Shown here piece by piece: positions 24,456 through 38,427 of a stretch of 64,000 bases of DNA. The DNA is taken from the NCBI RefSeq assembly GCF_963924675.1, contig NW_027077396.1, positions 248,001-312,000 of the forward strand, read 5' to 3'. How positions within the stretch are numbered: the first letter of the stretch is position 1; every line of letters begins with the position of its first letter. The stretch is from Phocoena phocoena (taxonomy: Eukaryota > Chordata > Mammalia > Artiodactyla > Phocoenidae). Both the position numbers and the translations under genes were made by a program. The notes under the pieces are model-generated. The model worked only from the letters and a program-made list of their open reading frames with translations, made no database searches and was not told the DNA's origin.

Positions 24456-26202
24456 ATCCCAGAAAGCAAAAAATGGATAAAGAACTTGTGGCACGTACGT
24501 ACAATGCAATATCACTCAGCAATGAAATCTGTGTCATCAGGCCCATAGCGGCATAGTGAGTGGATGCAGGTACGGTGATTCTACGTGAACTACGTCACAC
24601 AGAAAAAGAAACATCATAAGATATCACGAATACACGGAATGTAAACTTGACTACACATGAACTGAATTACAAAATAGAAAAGGGTCTCAAATTTAGAAAA
24701 CCAACTAGTGCTTGCTTATGGGGAAAGGTGCCTTGGGGTGCTGCATAAAACCAGAGACTGAAATTAGCACAGATAACTTTCCATAAGCCCAATATGTAAT
24801 AGACAAGACCTACTCCTTGCTCAACGAAATGGACCCCACACCACATATTCAACGCCTAGGAATATACCTGACTAGGAAGAATCTTAAAACCCATGGATAT
24901 ATATGTCTCCGTAAGAGAATCAAGGGAGTGTACAGCGGCCGAAAGGCAGCAGTGAAAATCCGATAAATCCCATTATCAAAATAAATTTCGAAAACAAAAC
25001 ACAAAGACAGTGAAATAGAGAGCAATTCTTAAATAATTCACTCAGGGCATGTGATGCAACCGGGATTGACCACATCTACACCCAGAGCTGGTTGAGACAT
25101 AAGGCTGGACACTTCAGGCTGATAGCATTGGTGAGTTTAGGTGAGCAAATGCACACCCTTTGAAGTCATACTGTATGGTACCTATTCCATGGGTCCCAAC
25201 TCTTCAGGTTCAAGGGATTCTTCCTCCAGCTAAAACATGCATGTGAAACCCACAGTATGGTCCACCGTGTTATGGGGAAATGATTTAAAATGCATCTCCC
25301 TTTTCGTATCCTGGTCCTCGGGTTCACCATTCCAGATGATTTACTAACAGTCTCCCTGCTTGGAGAGTCAGTGCCTTTAACCTCCTGTTTGGCACAGCTT
25401 GCAATTTCTGTGCAAGATGAAGAGGAATAGGGAGAACCAATGAGAGACTAGCTGTAGGTGTCTGCACGGGCAAATGTAACGCCCATTTCCCACCAGGAAG
25501 AGGAATTTACCAAAGGCTCAGCATGCCCTGCCCGAAACAGATTAGGGCCTGAAGCAATCCTGCGGTTTTGTGCCCAGTTCACAAGAAAGCGAGTTGAAGA
25601 AAGGAGCTCAGGGGCACTGTAATTCACAAACCTGCAGAGTTATAAATGACAGCTATCCTCCAAAAATATATTGAAGTAAGCCTGCGAAGGGGACTTGAAA
25701 GCGGGGCAGAATTTCAGGAAAACGATTGCAGGCGGTAGACTGGAATTGCCCTGAAAGCATAGGAAAAGAGGCAGAACGTCGACAATGATGCACTTGGCCA
25801 AAAAGGGCGTATGCGTTTTTTCCTGAATATATTCAGGAAAAAACGCATACGCCCTTTTTGGCCAACCAAGAAAGCCTGTAAAGGAAATCTGCACTACAAT
25901 GAAGTCTCACTGCCCCCCGGGCAAGAGGGCCATCTGAAAAAAGTGTAAAATCCAGAAAGGTAGGACAGTATATGGAGATCAGGGAGCCTTGTTATGCTGA
26001 TTGGCAGGATGTAAATTGCCAGCAGCCAGCCTGGAGAAGTGTATGGTGTTTCCTGAAACACATAAGAAACAAAGCAACACAGTCTATGGCACTTCCACTT
26101 ATGGTCCTATAGCTTACGGAAATTAAAATCAAAAACAGACAGCCACCCCAATATTTGGGACGGCTGTGTTCACAAGAAGCTCGTCTACAGTAACAGGTAA
26201 AT
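24456..26202 (+). repeat. Satellite unit M15, subtype a
   Basis: Full subtype a set as in M7, including the altered CAGTATATGGAGATC near 25966. The palindrome is at 25794-25865. Confidence 0.94.
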
Positions 26203-27948
26203 ATCCCAGAAAGCAAAATATGGATAAAGAAGTTGTGGCACGTACGTACAATGCAATATCACTCAGCAATGAAATCTGTGTCATCAGGCCCGTAGCGGCA
26301 TAGTGAGTGGATGCAGGTACGGTGATTCTACGTGAACTACGTCACACAGAAAAAGAAACATCATAAGATATCACTAATACACGGAATGTAAACTTGACTA
26401 CACATGAACTGAATTACAAAACAGAACAGGGTCTCAAATTTAGATAACCTACTAGTGCTTGCTTATGGGGAAAGGTGCGTTGGGGTGCTTCATAAACCAG
26501 AGACTGAAATTAGCACAGATAACTTTCCGTAAGCCAAATATGTAATAGACAAGACCTACTCCTTGCTCAACGAAATGGACCCAACACCACATATTCAACG
26601 CCTAGGAATATACCTGACTAGGAAGAATCTTAAAACCCATGGATATATATGTCTCCGTAAGAGAATCAAGCGTGTGTACAGCGGCATAAACGCAGCAGTG
26701 AAAATCCGATAAATCCCATTATCAAAATAAATTTCAAAAAAAAATCATAAAGACAGTGAAATAGAGAGCAATTCTTAAATAATTCACTCAGGGCATGTGA
26801 TGCAACCGGGATTTAACACATCTACACCCAGAGCTGGTTGAGACATAAGGCTGGACACTTCAGGCTGATAGCATTGGTGAGTTTCGGTGAGCAAATGCAG
26901 ACCCTTTGAAGTCATACTGCATGGTACCCATTCCATGGGTCCCAACTCTCCAGGTTCAAGGGATTCTTCCTCCAGCTAAAACATGCATGGGAAACCAAGA
27001 GTATCGTCCACCATGTGATTGGGAAATGATTTAAAATGCATCTCAGTTTTCGTATCCTGGTCCTCGGGTTCACCATTAAAGATGCTTTACTAACACTCTC
27101 CCCGCTTGGAGAGTCAGTGCCTTTAACCTCCTCTTTGGCACAGCTTGCAATTTCTGTGCAAAATGAACAGGAATAGGGAGAACCAATGAGAGACTAGCTG
27201 TAGGTGTCTGCACGGGCAAATGTAACGCTCATTGCCCACCAGGAAGAGGAATTAAACAAAGGCTCAGTGTGCCCTGCTGGAAACAGATTAGGGCCTGAAG
27301 CAATCCTGCGGTTTTGTGCCCAGCTCACAAGAAAGCGAGTTGAAGAAAGGAGCTCAGGGGCACTGTGATTCACAAACCTGCAGAGTTATAAATGACAGCT
27401 TTCCTCCAAAAATATATTGAAGTAAGCCTGCGAAGGGGACTTGAAAGCAGGGCAGAATTTCAGGAAAACGATTGCAGGGGGTAGACTGGAATTGCCCTGA
27501 AAGCATAGGAAAAGAGGCAGAACGTCGACAATGATGCACTTGGCCAAAAAGGGCGTATGCGTTTTTTCCTGAATATATTCAGGAAAAAACGCATACGCCC
27601 TTTTTGGCCAACCAAGCAAGCCTGTAAATGAAATCTGCACTACAATGAAGTCTCACTGCCCCCCTGGCAAAAGGGCCATCTGAAAAAAGTGTAAAATCCA
27701 GAAAGGTAGGACAGGATATGGAGAACAGGGAGCCTTGTTATGCTGATTGGCAGGATGTAAATTGCCAGCAGCCACCCTGGAGAAGTGTATGGTGTTTCCT
27801 GAAACACGAAAGAAACAAAGCAACACAGCCTATGGCACTTCCACTTATGGTCCTATAGCTTACGGAAATTAAAATCAAAAACAGACAGCCACCCCAATAT
27901 TTGAGACGGCTGTGTTCACAAGAAGCTCGTCTACAGTATCAGGTAAAT
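26203..27948 (+). repeat. Satellite unit M16, subtype b, 1,746 bp
   Basis: Subtype b set with the one-base deletion. Private changes: CATTAAAGATG near 27074 and CTGTGATTC near 27363. The palindrome is at 27540-27611. Confidence 0.94.
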
Positions 27949-29695
27949 ATCCCAGAAAGCAAAAAATGGATAAAGAACTTGTGGCACGTACGTACAATGC
28001 AATATCACTCAGCAATGAAATCTGTGTCATCAGGCCCATAGCGGCATAGTGAGTGGATGCAGGTACGGTGATTCTACGTGAACTACGTCACACAGAAAAA
28101 GAAACATCATAAGATATCACGAATACACGGAATGTAAACTTGACTACACATGAACTGAATTACAAAATAGAAAAGGGTCTCAAATTTAGAAAACCAACTA
28201 GTGCTTGCTTATGGGGAAAGGTGCCTTGGGGTGCTGCATAAAACCAGAGACTGAAATTAGCACAGATAACTTTCCATAAGCCCAATATGTAATAGACAAG
28301 ACCTACTGTTTGCTCAACGAAATGGACCCAACACCACATATTCAACGCCTAGGAATATACCTGACTAGGAAGAATCTTAAAACTCATGGATATATATGTC
28401 TCCGTAAGAGAATCAAGGGTGTGTACAGCGGCCGAAAGGCAGCAGTGAAAATCCGATAAATCCCATTATCAAAATAAATTTCGAAAACAAAACACAAAGA
28501 CAGTGAAATAGAGAGCAATTCTTAAATAATTCACTCAGGGCATGTGATGCAACCGGGATTGACCACATCTACACCCAGAGCTGGTTGAGACATAAGGCTG
28601 GACACTTCAGGCTGATAGCATTGGTGAGTTTAGGTGAGCAAATGCACACCCTTTGAAGTCATACTGTATGGTACCTATTCCATGGGTCCCAACTCTTCAG
28701 GTTCAAGGGATTCTTCCTCCAGCTAAAACATGCATGTGAAACCCACAGTATGGTCCACCGTGTTATGGGGAAATGATTTAAAATGCATCTCCCTTTTCGT
28801 ATCCTGGTCCTCGGGTTCACCATTCCAGATGATTTACTAACAGTCTCCCTGCTTGGAGAGTCAGTGCCTTTAACCTCCTGTTTGGCACAGCTTGCAATTT
28901 CTGTGCAAGATGAACAGGAATAGGGAGAACCAATGAGAGACTAGCTGTAGGTGTCTGCACGGGCAAATGTAACGCTCATTTCCCACCAGGAAGAGGAATT
29001 TACCAAAGGCTCAGCATGCCCTGCCCGAAACAGATTAGGGCCTGAAGCAATCCTGCGGTTTTGTGCCCAGTTCACAAGAAAGCGAGTTGAAGAAAGGAGC
29101 TCAGGGGCACTGTAATTCACAAACCTGCAGAGTTATAAATGACAGCTATCCTCCAAAAATATATTGAAGTAAGCCTGCGAAGGGGACTTGAAAGCGGGGC
29201 AGAATTTCAGGAAAACGATTGCAGGGGGTAGACTGGAATTGCCCTGAAAGCATAGGAAAAGAGGCAGAACGTCGACAATGATGCACTTGGCCAAAAAGGG
29301 CGTATGCGTTTTTTCCTGAATATATTCAGGAAAAAACGCATACGCCCTTTTTGGCCAACCAAGCAAGCCTGTAAAGGAAATCTGCACTACAATGAAGTCT
29401 CACTGCCCCCCGGGCAAGAGGGCCATCTGAAAAAAGTGTAAAATCCAGAAAGGTAGGACAGGATATGGAGAACAGGGAGCCTTGTTATGCTGATTGGCAG
29501 GATGTAAATTGCCAGCAGCCAGCCTGGAGAAGTGTATGGTGTTTCCTGAAACACATAAGAAACAAAGCAACACAGTCTATGGCACTTCCACTTATGGTCC
29601 TATAGCTTACGGAAATTAAAATCAAAAACAGACAGCCACCCCAATATTTGGGACGGCTGTGTTCACAAGAAGCTCGTCTACAGTAACAGGTAAAT
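27949..29695 (+). repeat. Satellite unit M17, subtype c
   Basis: As M9, with CTCCCTTTTCG. Private changes: CTACTGTTTGC near 28304 and AAAACTCATGG near 28379. The palindrome is at 29287-29358. Confidence 0.94.
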
Positions 29696-31442
29696 ATCCC
29701 AGAAAGCAAAATATGGATAAAGAAGTTGTGGCACGTACGTACAATGCAATATCACTCAGCAATGAAATCTGTGTCATCAGGCCCGTAGCGGCATAGTGAG
29801 TGGATGCAGGTACGGTGATTCTACGTGAACTACGTCACACAGAAAAAGAAACATCATAAGATATCACTAATACACGGAATGTAAACTTGACTACACATGA
29901 ACTGAATTACAAAACAGAACAGGGTCTCAAATTTAGAAAACCAACTAGTGCTTGCTTATGGGGAAAGGTGCGTTGGGGTGCTTCATAAAACCAGAGACTG
30001 AAATTAGCACAGATAACTTTCCATAAGCCAAATATGTAATAGACAAGACCTACTCCTTGCTCAACGAAATGGACCCAACACCACATATTCAACGCCTAGG
30101 AATATACCTGACTAGGAAGAATCTTAAAACCCATGGATATATATGTCTCCGTAAGAGAATCAAGCGTGTGTACAGCGGCATAAACGCAGCAGTGAAAATC
30201 CGATAAATCCCATTATCAAAATAAATTTCAAAAAAAAATCATAAAGACAGTGAAATAGAGAGCAATTCTTAAATAATTCACTCAGGGCATGTGATGCAAC
30301 CGGGATTTAACACATCTACACCCAGAGCTGGTTGAGACATAAGGCTGGACACTTCAGGCTGATAGCATTGGTGAGTTTCGGTGAGCAAATGCAGACCCTT
30401 TGAAGTCATACTGCATGGTACCCATTCCATGGGTCCCAACTCTCCAGGTTCAAGGGATTCTTCCTCCAGCTAAAACATGCATGGGAAACCAAGAGTATCG
30501 TCCACCATGTGATTGGGAAATGATTTAAAATGCATCTCAGTTTTCGTATCCTGGTCCTCGGGTTCACCATTCCAGATGCTTTACTAACACTCTCCCCGCT
30601 TGGAGAGTCAGTGCCTTTAACCTCCTCTTTGGCACAGCTTGCAATTTCTGTGCAAAATGAACAGGAATAGGGAGAACCAATGAGAGACTAGCTGTAGGTG
30701 TCTGCACGGGCAAATGTAACGCTCATTGCCCACCAGGAAGAGGAATTAAACAAAGGCTCAGTGTGCCCTGCTGGAAACAGATTAGGGCCTGAAGCAATCC
30801 TGCGGTTTTGTGCCCAGCTCACAAGAAAGCGAGTTGAAGAAAGGAGCTCAGGGGCACTGTAATTCACAAACCTGCAGAGTTATAAATGACAGCTATCCTC
30901 CAAAAATATATTGAAGTAAGCCTGCGAAGGGGACTTGAAAGCGGGGCAGAATTTCAGGAAAACGATTGCAGGGGGTAGACTGGAATTGCCCTGAAAGCAT
31001 AGGAAAAGAGGCAGAACGTCGACAATGATGCACTTGGCCAAAAAGGGCGTATGCGTTTTTTCCTGAATATATTCAGGAAAAAACGCATACGCCCTTTTTG
31101 GCCAACCAAGCAAGCCTGTAAAGGAAATCTGCACTACAATGAAGTCTCACTGCCCCCCGGGCAAGAGGGCCATCTGAAAAAAGTGTAAAATCCAGAAAGG
31201 TAGGACAGGATATGGAGAACAGGGAGCCTTGTTATGCTGATTGGCAGGATGTAAATTGCCAGCAGCCAGCCTGGAGAAGTGTATGGTGTTTCCTGAAACA
31301 CATAAGAAACAAAGCAACACAGTCTATGGCACTTCCACTTATGGTCCTATAGCTTTCGGAAATTAAAATCAAAAACAGACAGCCACCCCAATATTTGGGA
31401 CGGCTGTGTTCACAAGAAGCTCGTCTACAGTAACAGGTAAAT
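29696..31442 (+). repeat. Satellite unit M18, subtype d (B head, A tail)
   Basis: B-type to 30818, A-type from 30895, GCTTTCGG tail. The palindrome is at 31034-31105. It is the first of four B-headed units in a row. Confidence 0.94.
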
Positions 31443-33188
31443 ATCCCAGAAAGCAAAATATGGATAAAGAAGTTGTGGCACGTACGTACAATGCAATATC
31501 ACTCAGCAATGAAATCTGTGTCATCAGGCCCGTAGCGGCATAGTGAGTGGATGCAGGTACGGTGATTCTACGTGAACTACGTCACACAGAAAAAGAAACA
31601 TCATAAGATATCACTAATACACGGAATGTAAACTTGACTACACATGAACTGAATTACAAAACAGAACAGGGTCTCAAATTTAGAAAACCAACTAGTGCTT
31701 GCTTATGGGGAAAGGTGCGTTGGGGTGCTTCATAAACCAGAGACTGAAATTAGCACAGATAACTTTCCATAAGCCAAATATGTAATAGACAAGACCTACT
31801 CCTTGCTCAACGAAATGGACCCAACACCACATATTCAACGCCTAGGAATATACCTGACTAGGAAGAATCTTAAAACCCATGGATATATATGTCTCCGTAA
31901 GAGAATCAAGCGTGTGTACAGCGGCATAAACGCAGCAGTGAAAATCCGATAAATCCCATTATCAAAATAAATTTCAAAAAAAAATCATAAAGACAGTGAA
32001 ATAGAGAGCACTTCTTAAATAATTCACTCAGGGCATGTGATGCAACCGGGATTTAACACATCTACACCCAGAGCTGGTTGAGACATAAGGCTGGACACTT
32101 CAGGCTGATAGCATTGGTGAGTTTCGGTGAGCAAATGCAGACCCTTTGAAGTCATACTGCATGGTACCCATTCCATGGGTCCCAACTCTCCAGGTTCAAG
32201 GGATTCTTCCTCCAGCTAAAACATGCATGGGAAACCAAGAGTATCGTCCACCATGTGATTGGGAAATGATTTAAAATGCATCTCAGTTTTCGTATCCTGG
32301 TCCTCGGGTTCACCATTCCAGATGCTTTACTAACACTCTCCCCGCTTGGAGAGTCAGTGCCTTTAACCTCCTCTTTGGCACAGCTTGCAATTTCTGTGCA
32401 AAATGAACAGGAATAGGGAGAACCAATGAGAGACTAGCTGTAGGTGTCTGCACGGGCAAATGTAACGCTCATTGCCCACCAGGAAGAGGAATTAAACAAA
32501 GGCTCAGTGTGCCCTGCTGGAAACAGATTAGGGCCTGAAGCAATCCTGCGGTTTTGTGCCCAGCTCACAAGAAAGCGAGTTGAAATAAGGAGCTCAGGGG
32601 CACTGTAATTCACAAACCTGCAGAGTTATAAATGACAGCTTTCCTCCAAAAATATATTGAAGTAAGCCTGCGAAGGGGACTTGAAAGCGGGGCAGAATTT
32701 CAGGAAAACGATTGCAGGGGGTAGACTGGAATTGCCCTGAAAGCATAGGAAAAGAGGCAGAACGTCGACAATGATGCACTTGGCCAAAAAGGGCGTATGC
32801 GTTTTTTCCTGAATATATTCAGGAAAAAACGCATACGCCCTTTTTGGCCAACCAAGCAAGCCTGTAAAGGAAATCTGCACTACAATGAAGTCTCACTGCC
32901 CCCCGGGCAAGAGGGCCATCTGAAAAAAGTGTAAAATCCAGAAAGGTAGGACAGGATATGGAGAACAGGGAGCCTTGTTATGCTGATTGGCAGGATGTAA
33001 ATTGCCAGCAGCCAGCCTGGAGAAGTGTATGGTGTTTCCTGAAACACATAAGAAACAAAGCAACACAGTCTATGGCACTTCCACTTATGGTCCTATAGCT
33101 TTCGGAAATTAAAATCAAAAACAGACAGCCACCCCAATATTTGGGACGGCTGTGTTCACAAGAAGCTCGTCTACAGTAACAGGTAAAT
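31443..33188 (+). repeat. Satellite unit M19, B head, A tail, 1,746 bp
   Basis: B-type through GCTTTCC (32641) and A-type by 32905. The palindrome (32780-32851) lies inside the switch interval. Shares GAAATAAGG near 32582 and GCTTTCGG with M5 and M20, and CACTTCTTA near 32009 with M6 and M21. Confidence 0.94.
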
Positions 33189-34934
33189 ATCCCAGAAAGC
33201 AAAATATGGATAAAGAAGTTGTGGCACGTACGTACAATGCAATATCACTCAGCAATGAAATCTGTGTCATCAGGCCCGTAGCGGCATAGTGAGTGGATGC
33301 AGGTACGGTGATTCTACGTGAACTACGTCACACAGAAAAAGAAACATCATAAGATATCACTAATACACGGAATGTAAACTTGACTACACATGAACTGAAT
33401 TACAAAACAGAACAGGGTCTCAAATTTAGAAAACCAACTAGTGCTTGCTTATGGGGAAAGGTGCGTTGGGGTGCTTCATAAACCAGAGACTGAAATTAGC
33501 ACAGATAACTTTCCATAAGCCAAATATGTAATAGACAAGACCTACTCCTTGCTCAACGAAATGGACCCAACACCACATATTCAACGCCTAGGAATATACC
33601 TGACTAGGAAGAATCTTAAAACCCATGGATATATATGTCTCCGTAAGAGAATCAAGCGTGTGTACAGCGGCATAAACGCAGCAGTGAAAATCCGATAAAT
33701 CCCATTATCAAAATAAATTTCAAAAAAAAATCATAAAGACAGTGAAATAGAGAGCAATTCTTAAATAATTCACTCAGGGCATGTGATGCAACCGGGATTT
33801 AACACATCTACACCCAGAGCTGGTTGAGACATAAGGCTGGACACTTCAGGCTGATAGCATTGGTGAGTTTCGGTGAGCAAATGCAGACCCTTTGAAGTCA
33901 TACTGCATGGTACCCATTCCATGGGTCCCAACTCTCCAGGTTCAAGGGATTCTTCCTCCAGCTAAAACATGCATGGGAAACCAAGAGTATCGTCCACCAT
34001 GTGATTGGGAAATGATTTAAAATGCATCTCAGTTTTCGTATCCTGGTCCTCGGGTTCACCATTCCAGATGCTTTACTAACACTCTCCCCGCTTGGAGAGT
34101 CAGTGCCTTTAACCTCCTCTTTGGCACAGCTTGCAATTTCTGTGCAAAATGAACAGGAATAGGGAGAACCAATGAGAGACTAGCTGTAGGTGTCTGCACG
34201 GGCAAATGTAACGCTCATTGCCCACCAGGAAGAGGAATTAAACAAAGGCTCAGTGTGCCCTGCTGGAAACAGATTAGGGCCTGAAGCAATCCTGCGGTTT
34301 TGTGCCCAGCTCACAAGAAAGCGAGTTGAAATAAGGAGCTCAGGGGCACTGTAATTCACAAACCTGCAGAGTTATAAATGACAGCTTTCCTCCAAAAATA
34401 TATTGAAGTAAGCCTGCGAAGGGGACTTGAAAGCGGGGCAGAATTTCAGGAAAACGATTGCAGGGGGTAGACTGGAATTGCCCTGAAAGCATAGGAAAAG
34501 AGGCAGAACGTCGACAATGATGCACTTGGCCAAAAAGGGCGTATGCGTTTTTTCCTGAATATATTCAGGAAAAAACGCATACGCCCTTTTTGGCCAACCA
34601 AGCAAGCCTGTAAAGGAAATCTGCACTACAATGAAGTCTCACTGCCCCCCGGGCAAGAGGGCCATCTGAAAAAAGTGTAAAATCCAGAAAGGTAGGACAG
34701 GATATGGAGAACAGGGAGCCTTGTTATGCTGATTGGCAGGATGTAAATTGCCAGCAGCCACCCTGGAGAAGTGTATGGTGTTTCCTGAAACACATAAGAA
34801 ACAAAGCAACACAGTCTATGGCACTTCCACTTATGGTCCTATAGCTTTCGGAAATTAAAATCAAAAACAGACAGCCACCCCAATATTTGGGACGGCTGTG
34901 TTCACAAGAAGCTCGTCTACAGTAACAGGTAAAT
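33189..34934 (+). repeat. Satellite unit M20, B head, A tail, 1,746 bp
   Basis: As M19 but with CAATTCTTA, and with one B-type base later on (CAGCCACCCTGG near 34755) in the otherwise A-type tail. The switch is in 34387-34651, with the palindrome at 34526-34597. Confidence 0.93.
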
Positions 34935-36680
34935 ATCCCAGAAAGCAAAATATGGATAAAGAAGTTGTGGCACGTACGTACAATGCAATATCACTCAGCA
35001 ATGAAATCTGTGTCATCAGGCCCGTAGCGGCATAGTGAGTGGATGCAGGTACGGTGATTCTACGTGAACTACGTCACACAGAAAAAGAAACATCATAAGA
35101 TATCACTAATACACGGAATGTAAACTTGACTACACATGAACTGAATTACAAAACAGAACAGGGTCTCAAATTTAGAAAACCAACTAGTGCTTGCTTATGG
35201 GGAAAGGTGCGTTGGGGTGCTTCATAAACCAGAGACTGAAATTAGCACAGATAACTTTCCATAAGCCAAATATGTAATAGACAAGACCTACTCCTTGCTC
35301 AACGAAATGGACCCAACACCACATATTCAACGCCTAGGAATATACCTGACTAGGAAGAATCTTAAAACCCATGGATATATATGTCTCCGTAAGAGAATCA
35401 AGCGTGTGTACAGCGGCATAAACGCAGCAGTGAAAATCCGATAAATCCCATTATCAAAATAAATTTCAAAAAAAAATCATAAAGACAGTGAAATAGAGAG
35501 CACTTCTTAAATAATTCACTCAGGGCATGTGATGCAACCGGGATTTAACACATCTACACCCAGAGCTGGTTGAGACATAAGGCTGGACACTTCAGGCTGA
35601 TAGCATTGGTGAGTTTCGGTGAGCAAATGCAGACCTTTTGAAGTCATGCTGCATGGTACCCATTCCATGGGTCCCAACTCTGCAGGTTCAAGGGATTCTT
35701 CCTCCAGCTAAAACATGCATGGGAAACCAAGAGTATCGTCCACCATGTGATTGGGAAATGATTTAAAATGCATCTCAGTTTTCGTATCCTGGTCCTCGGG
35801 TTCACCATTCCAGATGCTTTACTAACACTCTCCCCGCTTGGAGAGTCAGTGCCTTTAACCTCCTCTTTGGCACAGCTTGCAATTTCTGTGCAAAATGAAC
35901 AGGAATAGGGAGAACCAATGAGAGACTAGCTGTAGGTGTCTGCACGGGCAAATGTAACGCTCATTGCCCACCAGGAAGAGGAATTAAACAAAGGCTCAGT
36001 GTGCCCTGCTGGAAACAGATTAGGGCCTGAAGCAATCCTGCGGTTTTGTGCCCAGCTCACAAGAAAGCGAGTTGAAGAAAGGAGCTCAGGGGCACTGTAA
36101 TTCACAAACCTGCAGAGTTATAAATGACAGCTTTCCTCCAAAAATATATTGAAGTAAGCCTGCGAAGGGGACTTGAAAGCGGGGCAGAATTTCAGGAAAA
36201 CGATTGCAGGGGGTAGACTGGAATTGCCCTGAAAGCATAGGAAAAGAGGCAGAACGTCGACAATGATGCACTTGGCCAAAAAGGGCGTATGCGTTTTTTC
36301 CTGAATATATTCAGGAAAAAACGCATACGCCCTTTTTGGCCAACCAAGCAAGCCTGTAAAGGAAATCTGCACTACAATGAAGTCTCACTGCCCCCCTGGC
36401 AAAAGGGCCATCTGAAAAAAGTGTAAAATCCAGAAAGGTAGGACAGGATATGGAGAACAGGGAGCCTTGTTATGCTGATTGGCAGGATGTAAATTGCCAG
36501 CAGCCACCCTGGAGAAGTGTATGGTATTTCCTGAAACACGAAAGAAACAAAGCAACACAGCCTATGGCACTTCCACTTTTGGTCCTATAGCTTACGGAAA
36601 TTAAAATCAAAAACAGACAGCCACCCCAATATTTGAGACGGCTGTGTTCACAAGAAGCTCGTCTACAGTATCAGGTAAAT
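34935..36680 (+). repeat. Satellite unit M21, class B, 1,746 bp
   Basis: Near-copy of M6: CACTTCTTA, CATGCTGC, CTGCAGG and CACTTTTGG recur. It differs by ACCTTTTGAAG near 35633, GGTATTTCC near 36523 and GTAAAGG after the palindrome (36272-36343). Confidence 0.94.
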
Positions 36681-38427
36681 ATCCCAGAAAGCAAAAAATG
36701 GATAAAGAACTTGTGGCACGTACGTACAATGCAATATCACTCAGCAATGAAATCTGTGTCATCAGGCCCATAGCGGCATAGTGAGTGGATGCAGGTACGG
36801 TGATTCTACGTGAACTACGTCACACAGAAAAAGAAACATCATAAGATATCACGAATACACGGAATGTAAACTTGACTACACATGAACTGAATTACAAAAT
36901 AGAAAAGGGTCTCAAATTTAGAAAACCAACTAGTGCTTGCTTATGGGGAAAGGTGCCTTGGGGTGCTGCATAAAACCAGCGACTGAAATTAGCACAGATA
37001 ACTTTCCATAAGCCCAATATGTAATAGACAAGACCTACTCCTTGCTCAACGAAATGGACCCCACACCACATATTCAACGCCTAGGAATATACCTGACTAG
37101 GAAGAATCTTAAAACCCATGGATATATATGTCTCCGTAAGAGAATCAAGGGAGTGTACAGCGGCCGAAAGGCAGCAGTGAAAATCCGATAAATCCCATTA
37201 TCAAAATAAATTTCGAAAACAAAACACAAAGACAGTGAAATAGAGAGCAATTCTTAAATAATTCACTCAGGGCATGTGATGCAACCGGGATTGACCACAT
37301 CTACACCCAGAGCTGGTTGAGACATAAGGCTGGACACTTCAGGCTGATAGCATTGGTGAGTTTAGGTGAGCAAATGCACACCCTTTGAAGTCATACTGTA
37401 TGGTACCTATTCCATGGGTCCCAACTATTCAGGTTCAAGGGATTCTTCCTCCAGCTAAAACATGCATGTGAAACCCACAGTATGGTCCACCGTGTTATGG
37501 GGAAATGATTTAAAATGCATCTCCCTTTTCGTATCCTGGTCCTCGGGTTCACCATTCCAGATGATTTACTAACAGTCTCCCTGCTTGGAGAGTCAGTGCC
37601 TTTAACCTCCTGTTTGGCACAGCTTGCAATTTCTGTGCAAGATGAAGAGGAATAGGGAGAACCAATGAGAGACTAGCTGTAGGTGTCTGCACGGGCAAAT
37701 GTAACGCCCATTTCCCACCAGGAAGAGGAATTTACCAAAGGCTCAGCATGCCCTGCCCGAAACAGATTAGGGCCTGAAGCAATCCTGCGGTTTTGTGCCC
37801 AGTTCACAAGAAAGCGAGTTGAAGAAAGGAGCTCAGGGGCACTGTAATTCACAAACCTGCAGAGTTATAAATGACAGCTATCCTCCAAAAATATATTGAA
37901 GTAAGCCTGCGAAGGGGACTTGAAAGCGGGGCAGAATTTCAGGAAAACGATTGCAGGCGGTAGACTGGAATTGCCCTGAAAGCATAGGAAAAGAGGCAGA
38001 ACGTCGACAATGATGCACTTGGCCAAAAAGGGCGTATGCGTTTTTTCCTGAATATATTCAGGAAAAAACGCATACGCCCTTTTTGGCCAACCAAGAAAGC
38101 CTGTAAAGGAAATCTGCACTACAATGAAGTCTCACTGCCCCCCGGGCAAGAGGGCCATCTGAAAAAAGTGTAAAATCCAGAAAGGTAGGACAGTATATGG
38201 AGATCAGGGAGCCTTGTTATGCTGATTGGCAGGATGTAAATTGCCAGCAGCCAGCCTGGAGAAGTGTATGGTGTTTCCTGAAACACATAAGAAACAAAGC
38301 AACACAGTCTATGGCACTTCCACTTATGGTCCTATAGCTTACGGAAATTAAAATCAAAAACAGACAGCCACCCCAATATTTGGGACGGCTGTGTTCACAA
38401 GAAGCTCGTCTACAGTAACAGGTAAAT
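36681..38427 (+). repeat. Satellite unit M22, subtype a
   Basis: Full subtype a set. Private: CCAGCGACTG near 36976 and AACTATTCAGG near 37422. The palindrome is at 38019-38090. Confidence 0.94.

Larger units (their letters stand above)
24456..31442 (+). repeat. Tetramer HOR copy 3 (a-b-c-d), 6,987 bp
   Basis: M15-M18 repeat the order and marks of M7-M10 at a distance of 13,974 bp, which is exactly two tetramers. Confidence 0.88.
29696..36680 (+). repeat. Run of four B-headed units
   Basis: M18, M19, M20 and M21 all begin as class B, breaking the A-B alternation. Three of them are 1,746 bp. M19 and M20 are nearly the same and look like a local unit-by-unit duplication. Confidence 0.88.
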
